Of a stretch of 64,000 bases of DNA, positions 8,522 through 18,150 are shown piece by piece. Under the pieces are notes generated by a model. That model was not told where the DNA came from and did not search any database. It worked only from the letters and a program-made list of their open reading frames with translations. How positions within the stretch are numbered: the first letter of the stretch is position 1; every line of letters starts with the position of its first letter. The position numbers and the translations under genes are program-made. The stretch covers positions 124,001 to 188,000 of the forward strand of contig NZ_FXXQ01000010.1 in assembly GCF_900184815.1 (NCBI RefSeq), in the 5' to 3' direction. This DNA is from Boseongicola aestuarii (GTDB lineage: Bacteria > Pseudomonadota > Alphaproteobacteria > Rhodobacterales > Rhodobacteraceae).

Positions 8522-8570
8522 GCATGGTGGACGCTTGCCCCGGCTGTGGAAGCCCGGTATTCACAGGCTC

Positions 8571-8660
8571 ATGAAGCGAATTTTTGACATGGATGATCGC
8601 GCGCGCCTTAGAGAGCGGTTCTTTGGTGCGACGCTGACCGTGCTGGCCCGCCTGTCCTGA
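8571..8660 (+). other. Possible 29-codon leader ORF before leuC
   Basis: A small open frame (MKRIFDMDDRARLRERFFGA... ending TLTVLARLS) ends 58 bp before leuC. Five of its 29 codons are Leu, three of them in the last eight codons, which is what a leucine attenuator leader might show. Its ribosome binding site is poor, and I do not see a clean set of alternative hairpins behind it, so this is only a possibility. Nothing else is recognisable between hppD and leuC apart from the GC-hairpin element. Confidence 0.2.
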
Positions 8661-8718
8661 GCCACGCCCGCTCGGCGCGGTATCGCGCATCTTTTCATGT
8701 ATTTCAGGGACTTTTCAA

Positions 8719-10125
8719 ATGACAAACCCACGCACTCTCTATGACAAGATATGGGACGACCATGTCGCTCACGAAGCCGACGACGGCACCTGCCGTCTGT
8801 ATATCGACCGCCACCTTGTCCACGAGGTGACGTCGCCTCAGGCCTTTGAAGGTCTGCGCATGGCAGGCCGCGCGGTGCGCGCGCCGGACAAGACCATCGC
8901 GGTTCCGGATCACAATGTGCCGACGACGGCGGGGCGAAATAATCCCGACCAGATGCCGGAAGACAGCCGCATTCAGGTGGCAGCCTTGGACAAGAACGCC
9001 AAGGACTTCGGTATCCACTATTACCCGGTGTCCGACATCCGTCAGGGCATCGTCCACATCGTTGGCCCCGAGCAGGGCTGGACGCTGCCGGGCATGACAG
9101 TGGTGTGCGGCGACAGCCACACGGCGACCCATGGCGCGTTCGGTGCACTGGCGCATGGCATCGGGACATCCGAAGTTGAGCACGTCCTGGCCACGCAGAC
9201 GTTGATCCAGAAGAAATCGAAGAACATGAAGGTCGAGATCACCGGCAAACTGCGCCCCGGTGTGACCGCCAAAGACATCACGCTTTCGGTCATCGGCAAG
9301 ACCGGCACCGCCGGCGGAACCGGTTACGTCATCGAGTACTGCGGCGAAGCGATCCGTGATCTGTCGATGGAAGGCCGCATGACGGTCTGCAACATGGCCA
9401 TCGAAGGGGGCGCGCGTGCGGGCCTCATTGCGCCGGACGAGAAGACGTTCGACTACGTGAAAGGCCGCCCACATGCTCCGAAAGGTGCTCAGTGGGAGGC
9501 GGCGCTGGCCTATTGGAAGACGCTCTTCTCTGATGACGATGCGCATTGGGACATGGTTGTTACGATCAAAGGCGAAGACATCGCCCCCGTCGTCACATGG
9601 GGCACCTCGCCTGAGGATGTGCTGCCGATCACCGGGGTCGTCCCGTCGGCTGACAGTTTTAAAGGCGGCAAGGTCGGCGCCGCGCAGCGCTCGCTCGATT
9701 ATATGGGGCTGACGCCCGGGCAGAAGCTCTCGGACATCGAGATCGACACGGTCTTCATCGGCTCTTGCACCAATGGTCGCATCGAAGACCTGCGTGCCGC
9801 GGCTGAAGTCGTCAAAGGCAAGAAGATTGCCGTGAAGCGCGCGATGGTCGTTCCCGGTTCAGGTCTTGTGCGCGCGCAAGCCGAGGAAGAGGGGCTGGCG
9901 GATATCTTCAAGGAGGCCGGCTTTGAGTGGCGCCTTGCGGGATGCTCCATGTGCCTTGCGATGAACCCCGATCAGCTTGCTCCCGAGGAGCGCTGTGCGT
10001 CCACTTCGAACCGCAACTTCGAAGGGCGTCAGGGCTTCAAGGGCCGCACGCACCTCATGTCACCCGGCATGGCCGCCGCTGCCGCAATCACCGGCAAGCT
10101 CACCGATGTGCGCGATCTGATGTGA
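8719..10125 (+). CDS. leuC: 3-isopropylmalate dehydratase large subunit
   Basis: The large subunit of isopropylmalate isomerase, 468 residues. With LeuD it converts 2- to 3-isopropylmalate in leucine synthesis. The aconitase-family [4Fe-4S] cysteines are present in GSCTNGR and GCSMCLAMN, as are the [13 protein letters not shown] and [10 protein letters not shown] motifs. The length and ends match the family. It lies upstream of leuD with a 115-bp gap that contains the 11-bp tandem repeat element, rather than the short gap usual for this pair. Confidence 0.97.
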   Translation: MTNPRTLYDKIWDDHVAHEADDGTCRLYIDRHLVHEVTSPQAFEGLRMAGRAVRAPDKTIAVPDHNVPTTAGRNNPDQMPEDSRIQVAALDKNAKDFGIHYYPVSDIRQGIVHIVGPEQGWTLPGMTVVCGDSHTATHGAFGALAHGIGTSEVEHVLATQTLIQKKSKNMKVEITGKLRPGVTAKDITLSVIGKTGTAGGTGYVIEYCGEAIRDLSMEGRMTVCNMAIEGGARAGLIAPDEKTFDYVKGRPHAPKGAQWEAALAYWKTLFSDDDAHWDMVVTIKGEDIAPVVTWGTSPEDVLPITGVVPSADSFKGGKVGAAQRSLDYMGLTPGQKLSDIEIDTVFIGSCTNGRIEDLRAAAEVVKGKKIAVKRAMVVPGSGLVRAQAEEEGLADIFKEAGFEWRLAGCSMCLAMNPDQLAPEERCASTSNRNFEGRQGFKGRTHLMSPGMAAAAAITGKLTDVRDLM

Positions 10126-10145
10126 CGCCGGGCGACCGTGAACAG

Positions 10146-10211
10146 GAGGTTAAGCCCCCGCACGGTCGCACCGACGCAATACCGACGCAATACCGACGTT
10201 GCACCGACATG
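10146..10211 (+). repeat. 11-bp x 4 tandem repeat element, copy 1 (leuC-leuD gap)
   Basis: Four contiguous 11-bp units: GCACCGACGCA (10168-10178), ATACCGACGCA, ATACCGACGTT and GCACCGACATG (ending 10211). It is preceded by GAGGTTAAGCC (10146-10156) and exactly 11 bp of CCCGCACGGTC. The arrangement recurs at 38968-39044, and inverted at 53504-53558. I know of no named element of this form. Confidence 0.85.
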
Positions 10212-10240
10212 CCGGTCAACTGAGGTCAGGAGACGAGACA

Positions 10241-10849
10241 ATGGAAAAATTTACCAACCTCACCGGGATCGCAGCACCAATGCCGCTGGTGAATATCGAC
10301 ACCGATATGATCATCCCCAAGCAGTTTCTGAAGACAATCAAACGCACCGGCCTTGGCGCGAACCTTTTCGACGAGATGCGCTTTGATCGGGAAGGCAGCG
10401 AGATCGAAGATTTCGTTCTTAATCAACCGGCCTATCGCAAGGCGGAAATCCTTGTCGCCGGCGATAACTTCGGCTGCGGTTCCAGCCGCGAGCACGCCCC
10501 TTGGGCGCTCTTGGACTTTGGAATTCGCTGTGTGATTTCAACGTCTTTTGCGGACATCTTCTACAACAACTGCTTCAAGAACGGCATCCTGCCGATCGTG
10601 TTGCCCAAGGAAGACGTCGACAAACTGATGGATGATGCGTCCCGCGGGGCCAATGCCACGCTGACCGTCGATCTTGAAAGCCAGACGATCAAAGGACCCG
10701 ATGGTGGCGAGATCGCCTTCGATGTTGATCCATTCCGCAAGCACTGTCTTTTGAATGGTCTGGACGATATCGGGCTCACAATTGAAGCCGCTGCCAGCGC
10801 GATTGACGCATTTGAAGCCAAGGCCTCTTCCGAGCGTCCTTGGGTCTAA
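10241..10849 (+). CDS. leuD: 3-isopropylmalate dehydratase small subunit
   Basis: The swivel-domain partner of LeuC, 202 residues. Family motifs are [14 protein letters not shown], the [14 protein letters not shown] loop that binds substrate, and the ending near [18 protein letters not shown]. The start ATG at 10241 follows GGAGACGAGACA. The 11-bp repeat lies directly upstream, so that element is in the leader or in a leuC-leuD message. A strong intrinsic terminator follows 22 bp after the stop, so the transcription unit probably ends here. Confidence 0.97.
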   Translation: MEKFTNLTGIAAPMPLVNIDTDMIIPKQFLKTIKRTGLGANLFDEMRFDREGSEIEDFVLNQPAYRKAEILVAGDNFGCGSSREHAPWALLDFGIRCVISTSFADIFYNNCFKNGILPIVLPKEDVDKLMDDASRGANATLTVDLESQTIKGPDGGEIAFDVDPFRKHCLLNGLDDIGLTIEAAASAIDAFEAKASSERPWV

Positions 10850-10871
10850 GCCAAAATCAACCACAAAATAT

Positions 10872-10900
10872 GGGGCCGTCCTTCGGGGCGGCCCTTTTTT
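10872..10900 (+). terminator. Intrinsic terminator after leuD
   Basis: GGGGCCGTCC-TTCG-GGGCGGCCC hairpin with a stable TTCG loop, followed by six T. Confidence 0.9.
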
Positions 10901-11102
10901 CATGCCAAAATGATGCAATCTCGCACCATTCACACCACGAAAATGCCTCAGACTCCCATCAGGGTTAACGGGTTGTTGCCGTATCTGGGGAAAGAAGGCA
11001 AAAATTGGGCAAAATTGAGGCAGTCCGTCATAATTGGCGGAACACAAAGAATAAAAAGCCGATCCTAAGTGTTGGATCAGGCCTGAATAAGGGGCAGTTC
11101 CG

Positions 11103-11945
11103 GTGATAATCCGGCTGACAGGGGCAATCGTCCGTGCATTACTGGTCGTGGTTCTTTTGGCCACGCCGTCGCTGTTGTTGCCTGGCATGACCAGCGATAC
11201 GGCACAGATGGTTATGCTTGTGGCGATCTTTGGCGCAGGGCTTACGTTCTTCGAATATGCGTCATCCTATCCGGGGCTCATTGAGTTTCGCGACGCACCG
11301 CCCTTTAACCGCATCCGCTTCATGTCTCTCTTCTTGACCGTTGTTTTACTTGCACTTTTGACCCGCGGACAGGTTGAGCCGTCGGGTTTGACCACCTTCG
11401 TTTCTGGCGTCGGAGCATCCATCGGCGATGTCATCGACTTCCCATATTCTCCTGTGCGCCTCGTTGTTTTGATGCTGCCGCCTGATACATCGGTCGACCA
11501 TATTGCACTTGTGCGCAATTCGGCCGGTATCAGTTACCTGATCTCGCTAGTCACCCTTGCGATCTTCATCATTTTGCAACGTGTGCGGCGTTGGCCATTG
11601 AAAAACGGCTCGTTCAACGTCTGGGTCAACCTCCCGACATTTGACCCCACGGCCGGCGGAGACGTGGTCGAGCGCCTTGAAAGAGATGCGCGCTTTAACA
11701 TTGCCTTAGGGTTTTTGCTGCCATTCCTGACGCCAGCGGTGATCAAATCGGCAACGGCTCTGTTTGGCTCTGTCTCGCTTGAAAACCCGCATACGTTAAT
11801 CTGGACGGTGGCGGCATGGGCATTCTTACCGGCTTCTCTTTTCATGCGCGGTATCGCGATGGGACGGATTGCGGGCATGATCACCGAAAAGCGGCGCCAG
11901 ACCAAAATCGACGACGAAGCCGGCAACGGATTGCTGCCCGCCTAA
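11103..11945 (+). CDS. Multipass membrane protein of unknown function
   Basis: A 280-residue protein with about six hydrophobic segments: near residues 7-25, 33-50, 72-90, 145-165, 195-220 and 230-250. Between the fourth and fifth is a hydrophilic stretch (VNLPTFDPTAGGDVVERLERDARFN). The tail is short and charged (TEKRRQTKIDDEAG). I do not recognise a named family. The start is a GTG preceded by AAGGGG at about 8 bp. It sits between leuD and leuB, and nothing in it suggests leucine synthesis. The terminator before it implies its own promoter. The downstream neighbour is a broken nuclease-like gene. Confidence 0.75.
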   Translation: MIIRLTGAIVRALLVVVLLATPSLLLPGMTSDTAQMVMLVAIFGAGLTFFEYASSYPGLIEFRDAPPFNRIRFMSLFLTVVLLALLTRGQVEPSGLTTFVSGVGASIGDVIDFPYSPVRLVVLMLPPDTSVDHIALVRNSAGISYLISLVTLAIFIILQRVRRWPLKNGSFNVWVNLPTFDPTAGGDVVERLERDARFNIALGFLLPFLTPAVIKSATALFGSVSLENPHTLIWTVAAWAFLPASLFMRGIAMGRIAGMITEKRRQTKIDDEAGNGLLPA

Positions 11946-11968
11946 GCCTCTGCTTTGCGGTTTGACTT

Positions 11969-13011
11969 TTGTGCGGACCGGCGATTTCCGAAACATTAAG
12001 AATTGCAGTATATCACACCGAACTGTCCGGCGACGGTCCCGGACTTTTGTTGCGCGATATCGAAAAAGGCGATGATCCGCAGATTCGGTCCAGCCTGCGT
12101 GTCGTGAAAAGCGCGGGGGCGGATGCAATTGTGCTTGCCGATTTCGACTATGACGCGAACCTCGCGGCGCTGAACGCCTTTGCCGACCTCCTCGAAATCT
12201 ATCCTCATCGCTTTGCTCTCGCCCCGAACCGTGGGGTACAGACCGGCCATGACCTCGACCGCGATGGTCGTTTCGGAGAACCTGAAGATGCCCAGGGCTA
12301 CGGTCGGTTTGCAGGCGACGGCGGACTTGCCATCCTGTCGAAATGGCCGATTGAAAACTCCGCCGTCCAGGATTTCTCATCGATGCTGTGGCAGGATCTT
12401 CAGGGTCAGATCGCCCCCGAAGCGGCAGCCCCACAACAACGCATTTCAACCACGGGATATTGGATTGTGCCTCTGAAAGTAGCAGAAAATCAGATACTTA
12501 ACCTCCTTGTCTGGCACGCCACACCCCCGGTTTTCGACGGCCCCGAAGACCTGAACGGACGGCGCAATCACGACGAGGCCGCGCTTTGGCTCAAAGTGCT
12601 GGACGGCAGTCTTGGCACACTCCCCGACGCTCCCTTTATCGTGGCGGGCATCTCAAATCTCGATCCCATCGACGGCGACGGTCGTCCCGCTGCGCTCCAA
12701 GCCCTCATGTCTCACCTGATGCTTCTCGATCCAGCACCAGAAAGTCCGGGCGCGATCGTCGCCGCCGCCACGGATGGCGGCACGAACCTGACCCACAAGG
12801 CCCCGCCGCGACCGATACCGTCGACTGGCCAGACGCCCCAGGTCGCCCCGGCAACCTGCGTGTCACCCTTGCGCTGCCATCGCGCCACCTGCGGGTTATC
12901 GACAGTCAGTTTCTCTGGCCCGCTGACATGACCGACCCGCTCGGGCAGGATGTCGCGACCGCGTCGCGACACCGCCTCGTCTGGCTGGATGTCTGCATCT
13001 CAGACTGCTGA
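11969..13011 (+). pseudogene. Endonuclease/exonuclease/phosphatase family gene, frameshifted
   Basis: The reading frame starts with ETLRIAVYHTELS and shows the fold of DNase I-like phosphohydrolases (ADAIVLADFDYD, DLDRDGRFGEPEDAQGYGRF, GGLAILSKWPI, LLVWHATPPVFDGPEDLNG, RNHDEAALW). Near 12800 the frame is lost. The expected C-terminus (TDTVDWPDAPGRPGNLRV ... LWPADMTDP ... ASRHRLVWLDV) continues in another frame to a stop at 13011, so about one base is missing around 12795-12810. The 5' end is also damaged: only a TTG start without a ribosome binding site is available, a stop lies at 11963, and the expected signal peptide is absent or in another frame. A sequencing error cannot be excluded for the first lesion, but two lesions favour decay. 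Confidence 0.75.
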
Positions 13012-13104
13012 AAACCTTCGCTTTCCGCTGTAAATACCACAGGCTTCTTGACGCTCCGGCAGGGCAGGAGTACGCCCCCTCAAACCCTGACGTCGGAGAT
13101 CAAA

Positions 13105-14211
13105 ATGACCAATCCTTCCCTCCTCATTCTTGCCGGTGACGGCATTGGCCCCGAAGTGATGGCCGAAGTGCGCAAAGTCATCGACTGGTATGGCGCCAAA
13201 CGCGATCTGACTTTCGATGTCAGCGAGGATCTGGTCGGCGGTTGCGCCTACGACGCGCACGGAACACCCCTCACGGATGAAACCATGGCCAAGGCGCAAG
13301 CTGCCGATGCCGTGCTCCTCGGCGCTGTGGGTGGCCCGGCCTATGACAACCTCGACTTCTCGCTCAAACCCGAGCGCGGACTTCTGCGCCTGCGCAAGGA
13401 AATGGACCTCTACGCTAACCTTCGCCCCGCCCAATGCTTTGATGCACTTGCAGATTTCTCGTCCCTGAAGGCGGATGTCGTTGGCGGCCTCGACATCATG
13501 ATCGTGCGCGAACTGACCTCGGGCGTCTACTTCGGCGAGCCGCGCGGCATCCACAAAGAGGGCAACGAGCGCGTCGGCATCAACACCCAGCGGTACACCG
13601 AAAGCGAGATCGCCCGCGTCGCGCGTTCCGCTTTTGAACTGGCCCGCAAGCGCAACAACAAAGTCTGCTCGATGGAAAAGGCAAACGTGATGGAATCGGG
13701 CGTCCTGTGGCGCGATGTCGTCACCGAAATCCATGCCGCAGAATACCCGGACGTGGAACTCAGCCACATGTATGCCGACGCAGGCGCGATGCAGCTGACC
13801 CGCTGGCCCAAGCAGTTCGACGTCATCGTCACCGACAACCTCTTTGGCGACCTTCTGTCCGATCTGGCCGCGATGCTCACAGGATCGCTTGGCATGCTGC
13901 CATCCGCTTCGCTTGGCGCACCAACGGCCAACGGGCGTCCCAAGGCGCTCTACGAGCCCGTGCATGGCTCAGCACCCGATATCACGGGGCAGGGCAAAGC
14001 CAACCCGATCGCCTGTATCCTCAGCTTTGCGATGGCCCTGCGCTACAGCTTTGACAAGGGCGACGAGGCGACACGTCTCGAACAGGCCGTCGAAGCCGTG
14101 CTGGCAGACGGGCTGCGCACTGCCGACCTTATCGGCGAAGAAGGCCGCGCACCTGTCTCCACCAGCGAGATGGGTGCCGCGATCATCGCCAAACTCGACG
14201 CATCGCTATAA
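13105..14211 (+). CDS. leuB: 3-isopropylmalate dehydrogenase
   Basis: A 368-residue NAD-dependent decarboxylating dehydrogenase, the third step of leucine synthesis. It starts with [14 protein letters not shown] and contains the family signature around [19 protein letters not shown] and the NAD-binding loop [18 protein letters not shown] at 13105 follows GGAG at 7 bp. It is separated from leuCD by the membrane protein and the pseudogene, so it is probably transcribed separately. A GC hairpin (14221-14241) follows. Confidence 0.97.
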   Translation: MTNPSLLILAGDGIGPEVMAEVRKVIDWYGAKRDLTFDVSEDLVGGCAYDAHGTPLTDETMAKAQAADAVLLGAVGGPAYDNLDFSLKPERGLLRLRKEMDLYANLRPAQCFDALADFSSLKADVVGGLDIMIVRELTSGVYFGEPRGIHKEGNERVGINTQRYTESEIARVARSAFELARKRNNKVCSMEKANVMESGVLWRDVVTEIHAAEYPDVELSHMYADAGAMQLTRWPKQFDVIVTDNLFGDLLSDLAAMLTGSLGMLPSASLGAPTANGRPKALYEPVHGSAPDITGQGKANPIACILSFAMALRYSFDKGDEATRLEQAVEAVLADGLRTADLIGEEGRAPVSTSEMGAAIIAKLDASL

Positions 14212-14220
14212 TATCAGGCA

Positions 14221-14241
14221 ACGCGGGCCTTGTGCCCGCGT
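14221..14241 (+). terminator. Hairpin after leuB (possible terminator)
   Basis: ACGCGGGC-CTTGT-GCCCGCGT, a perfect 8-bp stem 9 bp after the leuB stop. No T tract follows, so it may be a weak or Rho-assisted terminator or a message-stabilising hairpin. Confidence 0.45.
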
Positions 14242-14323
14242 CATAGCTGCCATCTGCAATTGGCGACTTGACGTAACATCCCCTTAACGCGAGGTCTTGC
14301 ATACCTGCCGCAGGATCGAAGCC

Positions 14324-15325
14324 ATGGTTGAAAAGTCAAATCTCAGGGGCGTGGCCTTCGCGCTGACCGGTTTTGCCGTGTTCTCGACCCATGACGTCGT
14401 GATCAAAGTGCTGGGCGGCAGCTACGCACCGTTTCAAATCCTCTTCTTTTCGGCGTTGCTCGGTTTTCCAGTCGCGACGCTGATGCTGATATCCGACAAG
14501 ACCCCCGGCACCCTGCGTCCAGTGCATCCCTGGTGGGTTCTTGCGCGCACCGCAGCCGCTCTGATCACCGGCGTTTCGGCCTTCTATGCCTTTTCCGTTC
14601 TGCCTCTGGCGCAGGTCTATGCCTTCATCTTCGCGGCCCCGCTCCTGATCACCATATTGTCGATCCCGATGCTGGGCGAGAAAGTCGGCACGCACCGCTG
14701 GGCGGCGGTCGCAATCGGTCTTCTGGGCGTGCTGATCGTCCTCAGACCCGGTGCGGAAGCCTTCACGCTGGGTCATGTCGCAGGCTTGACGGCGGCGGCT
14801 GGCAGCGCGCTTTCCTCCGTCATTGCGCGTAAAATCGGAGCCGAAGAACGCAGCGCTGTGATGATGCTTTATCCCATGTTGGCCAATGTGGCGATCATGG
14901 GCATGATCTTGCCCTTTGTTTACGTACCCATGCCGATTGAACACCTTGGCCTGCTGGCGATTGTCGCGGTTTTCGGGTTCATCGGCGCGCTGTGCACCAT
15001 TCTGGCCTACCGTTCGGGCGACGCCGCGATCGTTGCGCCTATGCAGTACAGCCAGATCATCTGGGCCGCCGTTTTCGGAGCCGCATTTTTCAACGAATTC
15101 CCCGATCGATTCACCTGGATCGGAGCGGGCGTTATCGTTCTGGCAGGGGTTTACGTCGTCTTGCGCGAAAGCATGAGCGGCAAGTCGAACAACACGCCCG
15201 TCCTGCACACACGGTCGCGCGCTGAAACCGGAACGACGCCCCGGATCAGCGCAATGCTGCGCGCGCGTTCGGATCGTGTGCTACCGGGATACGAAGCTCT
15301 CGCTCTGAAACAGCAACGCAGGTAG
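14324..15325 (+). CDS. EamA/DMT family transporter
   Basis: A 333-residue inner-membrane protein with ten predicted helices arranged as two EamA repeats (GVAFALTGFAVFSTHDVVIK in the first, GHVAGLTAAAGSALSSV in the second). The C-terminal tail of about 45 residues is polar and basic. The family exports metabolites or amino acids; the substrate is not predictable. ATG at 14324 was chosen over a TTG at 14297 because it gives the normal short N-terminus. It stands alone, between leuB and the converging D-lactate dehydrogenase gene. Confidence 0.87.
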   Translation: MVEKSNLRGVAFALTGFAVFSTHDVVIKVLGGSYAPFQILFFSALLGFPVATLMLISDKTPGTLRPVHPWWVLARTAAALITGVSAFYAFSVLPLAQVYAFIFAAPLLITILSIPMLGEKVGTHRWAAVAIGLLGVLIVLRPGAEAFTLGHVAGLTAAAGSALSSVIARKIGAEERSAVMMLYPMLANVAIMGMILPFVYVPMPIEHLGLLAIVAVFGFIGALCTILAYRSGDAAIVAPMQYSQIIWAAVFGAAFFNEFPDRFTWIGAGVIVLAGVYVVLRESMSGKSNNTPVLHTRSRAETGTTPRISAMLRARSDRVLPGYEALALKQQRR

Positions 15326-15391
15326 TGCGCCGCGTGGTCACTCAACCACTGCAAACCGCTCTTGGTCACTCTCTCGCATTCGCAGCAGTCT

Positions 15392-16783
15392 TCAGAAGAT
15401 CTTGCCGGGATTCATGATGTTATCCGGATCAATCGCAACTTTGATCGCCCGCATCACGTCGGTCGAAGCGCCAAGCTCGGCTTCAAGATAGGCGCGTTTT
15501 CCCTGACCGATGCCATGCTCGCCAGTGCAGGTGCCTTCCATCGCGATAGCCGTCTGGTTCAGCCAACTGACATAGGCGCGCCCCCGCGCCATCTCGTCCG
15601 GATCATCCTTCATTACCAACAGACTGGTGTGAAAATTCCCGTCGCCCACATGCCCGACAATCGGAGCGACCAATCCCAACTCGTCGGTTTTCGCCTGCGC
15701 CTTCGTCACGCATTCTGCAAGCCGCGAAATGGGGACGCAAACGTCCGTTGCCACGACCTCCGCACCCGGCCGATAGGCAAGGGCGGCCCAATACACATCG
15801 TGGCGTGCCTGCCAAAGCTTCGTGCGTTCTTCGGGCGATGTGGTCCAGGCAAAACCCGTTCCGCCCACATCCCGCGCGATCTCGCCGAAAGTTTTTGCCT
15901 GCTCCGCAACGCCAGCGTCCGAGCCGTGAAACTCCAGCAAGAGCAACGGCGTCTCGGGCAGGTTCAGTTTTGAATAAGCATTGCACGCCTTGACCTGAAG
16001 CGCGTCCAGCAGCTCGATCCGTGCCACTGGCACTCCCATCTGAATCGTTGCGATCACCGCATTGCAAGCTGCCTCGACGCTTGGGAAAGAACAGGTCGCC
16101 GACGACATCGCTTCGGGGATGCCATGCAGGCGGATCGTCATTTCTGTGATGATCCCAAGCGTACCTTCCGACCCGATCAGCAATCGGGTCAGATCATAAC
16201 CCGCCGACGACTTTCGCGCCCGCTGCCCTGTGCGGATCACCTGACCACTCGGCAGCACGGCTTCCAGTGACAGAATACAGTCCTTCATCGTGCCATAACG
16301 CACCGCATTCGTACCGCTGGCCCGCGTCGCGGCCATTCCTCCAAGTGACGCATTCGCGCCTGGATCAATCGGAAAAAACAGCCCCTGATCCCGCAGGTAT
16401 TCATTCAGTTGCTTTCGCGTGACGCCGGGTTGCACGACGCAATCGAGATCCTCGGTATGGACCGCAACGATCTTGTCCATCTGACTTACATCGATGCAAA
16501 TGCCGCCAGCAGCGGCATTGACGTGACCTTCCAGCGAAGTGCCGGTCCCGAAGGCAATGATCGGGACTTTATGTGTCGCGCATACGTTCACGATCGCCGC
16601 GACCTCGTCGCGGGAGCGCGCGAACACCACAGCATCGGGGGGCTGGTTTTCGATCCATGTGGTCGTATGACCATGTTGTTCGCGCACGGACAGTCCCGTT
16701 TGCAGTCGCTCGCCAAACTGCTGTTTCAAAATGCCGATGGCCGTTTCAATGCCGAAGTCGTTGCGCGTCAATGCCGCTGTCAT
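15392..16783 (-). CDS. FAD-dependent D-lactate dehydrogenase / D-2-hydroxy acid oxidase
   Basis: A 463-residue flavoprotein of the GlcD/LDHD family. The PP-loop FAD domain is recognised by FGTGTSLEGHV, DPGANASLGGMAATRASGT and LLIGSEGTLGIIT. The C-terminal domain has the catalytic or metal histidines in HVGDGNFHT and EHGIGQGK. The family oxidises D-lactate or related 2-hydroxy acids and passes electrons to cytochrome c or quinone. The length and the GEHGIGQGKRAYL ending favour D-lactate over glycolate, which would need GlcE/GlcF partners not seen here. The start at 16783 has a very strong ribosome binding site (GGGGGAGGAAACC). It lies just downstream of purD on the same strand. Confidence 0.9.
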   Translation of the reverse strand: MTAALTRNDFGIETAIGILKQQFGERLQTGLSVREQHGHTTTWIENQPPDAVVFARSRDEVAAIVNVCATHKVPIIAFGTGTSLEGHVNAAAGGICIDVSQMDKIVAVHTEDLDCVVQPGVTRKQLNEYLRDQGLFFPIDPGANASLGGMAATRASGTNAVRYGTMKDCILSLEAVLPSGQVIRTGQRARKSSAGYDLTRLLIGSEGTLGIITEMTIRLHGIPEAMSSATCSFPSVEAACNAVIATIQMGVPVARIELLDALQVKACNAYSKLNLPETPLLLLEFHGSDAGVAEQAKTFGEIARDVGGTGFAWTTSPEERTKLWQARHDVYWAALAYRPGAEVVATDVCVPISRLAECVTKAQAKTDELGLVAPIVGHVGDGNFHTSLLVMKDDPDEMARGRAYVSWLNQTAIAMEGTCTGEHGIGQGKRAYLEAELGASTDVMRAIKVAIDPDNIMNPGKIF

Positions 16784-16811
16784 GGTTTCCTCCCCCTGAG
16801 GCCCGAGCGGC

Positions 16812-18077
16812 TTATGATAGCACGCGCCAGCCGATGTCACGGCGACAAAATCCATCCGGCCAGTCTATAGAATCCACGTTCCGGTAAGCCGCCTCGCGCG
16901 CAGCCTCCAACGTCGCAGCCCGCGCTGTGACATTCAACACCCGACCGCCACTTGCGACCACCCGGTCGCCATCCCGCTTGGTTCCTGCGTGAAAGACCAT
17001 GTGAAAACTATCTTCCCCAATCCGGTCCAGCCCACTGATCTTGCTGCCTTTTTCATAGGCGCCGGGATACCCATTCGCGGCCATCACCACGGTCATCGCG
17101 TGATCGTCCGCCCAGGTGACACGCGCCTGCGCCAACCGCCCTTCGGCGCAGGCATGAATCAGATCAAACGCCTGAGCGCCCAGTCGCATCATCAAGATCT
17201 GACACTCCGGATCGCCAAACCGCACATTGTATTCTACCAGCCGGGGCGCGCCGTCCTTAATCATCAACCCGACATAAAGAACCCCCTGATAGGGTGTCCC
17301 GCGCCGCACCATTTCCGCCAATGTCGGCCGCACGATCTCGTCCATCGTTCGCTGCGCCACCTCATCGGACAGCACCGGCGCCGGCGAATATGCCCCCATG
17401 CCACCGGTGTTCGGCCCCGTATCGCCCTCGCCAACACGCTTGTGATCCTGTGCCGTTCCAATCGGCAAAGCGTCCAGTCCATCACACAGCACAAAGAACG
17501 ACGCTTCCTCGCCGTCCATGAACTCTTCGATCACGACCTCCGCGCCCGCCGCGCCAAAAGCCCCGCCGAACATGTCGTCAATCGCGTCCAGTGCCTCCGC
17601 CTCGGTCATCGCGACCACGACGCCTTTTCCCGCCGCCAGGCCATCTGCCTTCACGACAATCGGAGCACCCTGTGCACGGACATAGGTCTTCGCACCCTCC
17701 GCATCGTCGAACCGCGCCCAAGCCGCCGTTGGAGCGCCCGCCGCATCGCAAACCTCCTTGGTAAATCCTTTCGAAGCCTCAAGTTCCGCCGCCGCCTGAC
17801 TTGGCCCGAACACCAAAAAACCGGCAGCGCGCAGATCATCCGAAACCCCGGCCGCTAAAGGCGCCTCCGGCCCGATGATCACGAAATCGATGCTGTGTTC
17901 TTCCGCAAAGGCCACAACTTCGGCGCCGTCATTGATGTCCAAATCCGCGCAGGTCGCAATCTCGGCGATCCCTGCGTTGCCTGGCGCCACGATCAACACA
18001 TCGCACTTCGGGTTTTGAAGCGCCGCCCACGCCAGAGCATGTTCACGTCCGCCGCCGCCAAGAATGAGAATATTCAT
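16812..18077 (-). CDS. purD: Phosphoribosylamine--glycine ligase
   Basis: A 421-residue ATP-grasp enzyme that makes glycinamide ribonucleotide in purine synthesis. The N-terminus ILILGGGGREHALAW, the PSQAAAELEASKGFTKEVC segment, the purD signature NTGGMGAYSPAP and RFGDPECQ are all intact. The start at 18077 is fixed by the conserved MNILILGGGG; longer frames upstream are not conserved. It is divergent from xseA with 73 bp between the starts, so both promoters must lie in that short gap. The D-lactate dehydrogenase gene follows 28 bp downstream. Confidence 0.97.
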   Translation of the reverse strand: MNILILGGGGREHALAWAALQNPKCDVLIVAPGNAGIAEIATCADLDINDGAEVVAFAEEHSIDFVIIGPEAPLAAGVSDDLRAAGFLVFGPSQAAAELEASKGFTKEVCDAAGAPTAAWARFDDAEGAKTYVRAQGAPIVVKADGLAAGKGVVVAMTEAEALDAIDDMFGGAFGAAGAEVVIEEFMDGEEASFFVLCDGLDALPIGTAQDHKRVGEGDTGPNTGGMGAYSPAPVLSDEVAQRTMDEIVRPTLAEMVRRGTPYQGVLYVGLMIKDGAPRLVEYNVRFGDPECQILMMRLGAQAFDLIHACAEGRLAQARVTWADDHAMTVVMAANGYPGAYEKGSKISGLDRIGEDSFHMVFHAGTKRDGDRVVASGGRVLNVTARAATLEAAREAAYRNVDSIDWPDGFCRRDIGWRVLS

Positions 18078-18150
18078 CGCTATGTTCCGCTTCACCTCGC
18101 CTCTCAGGCGTTCTAGGGTCCTGGAAGTGCAAGCACAAGCCAGAGGCCCC

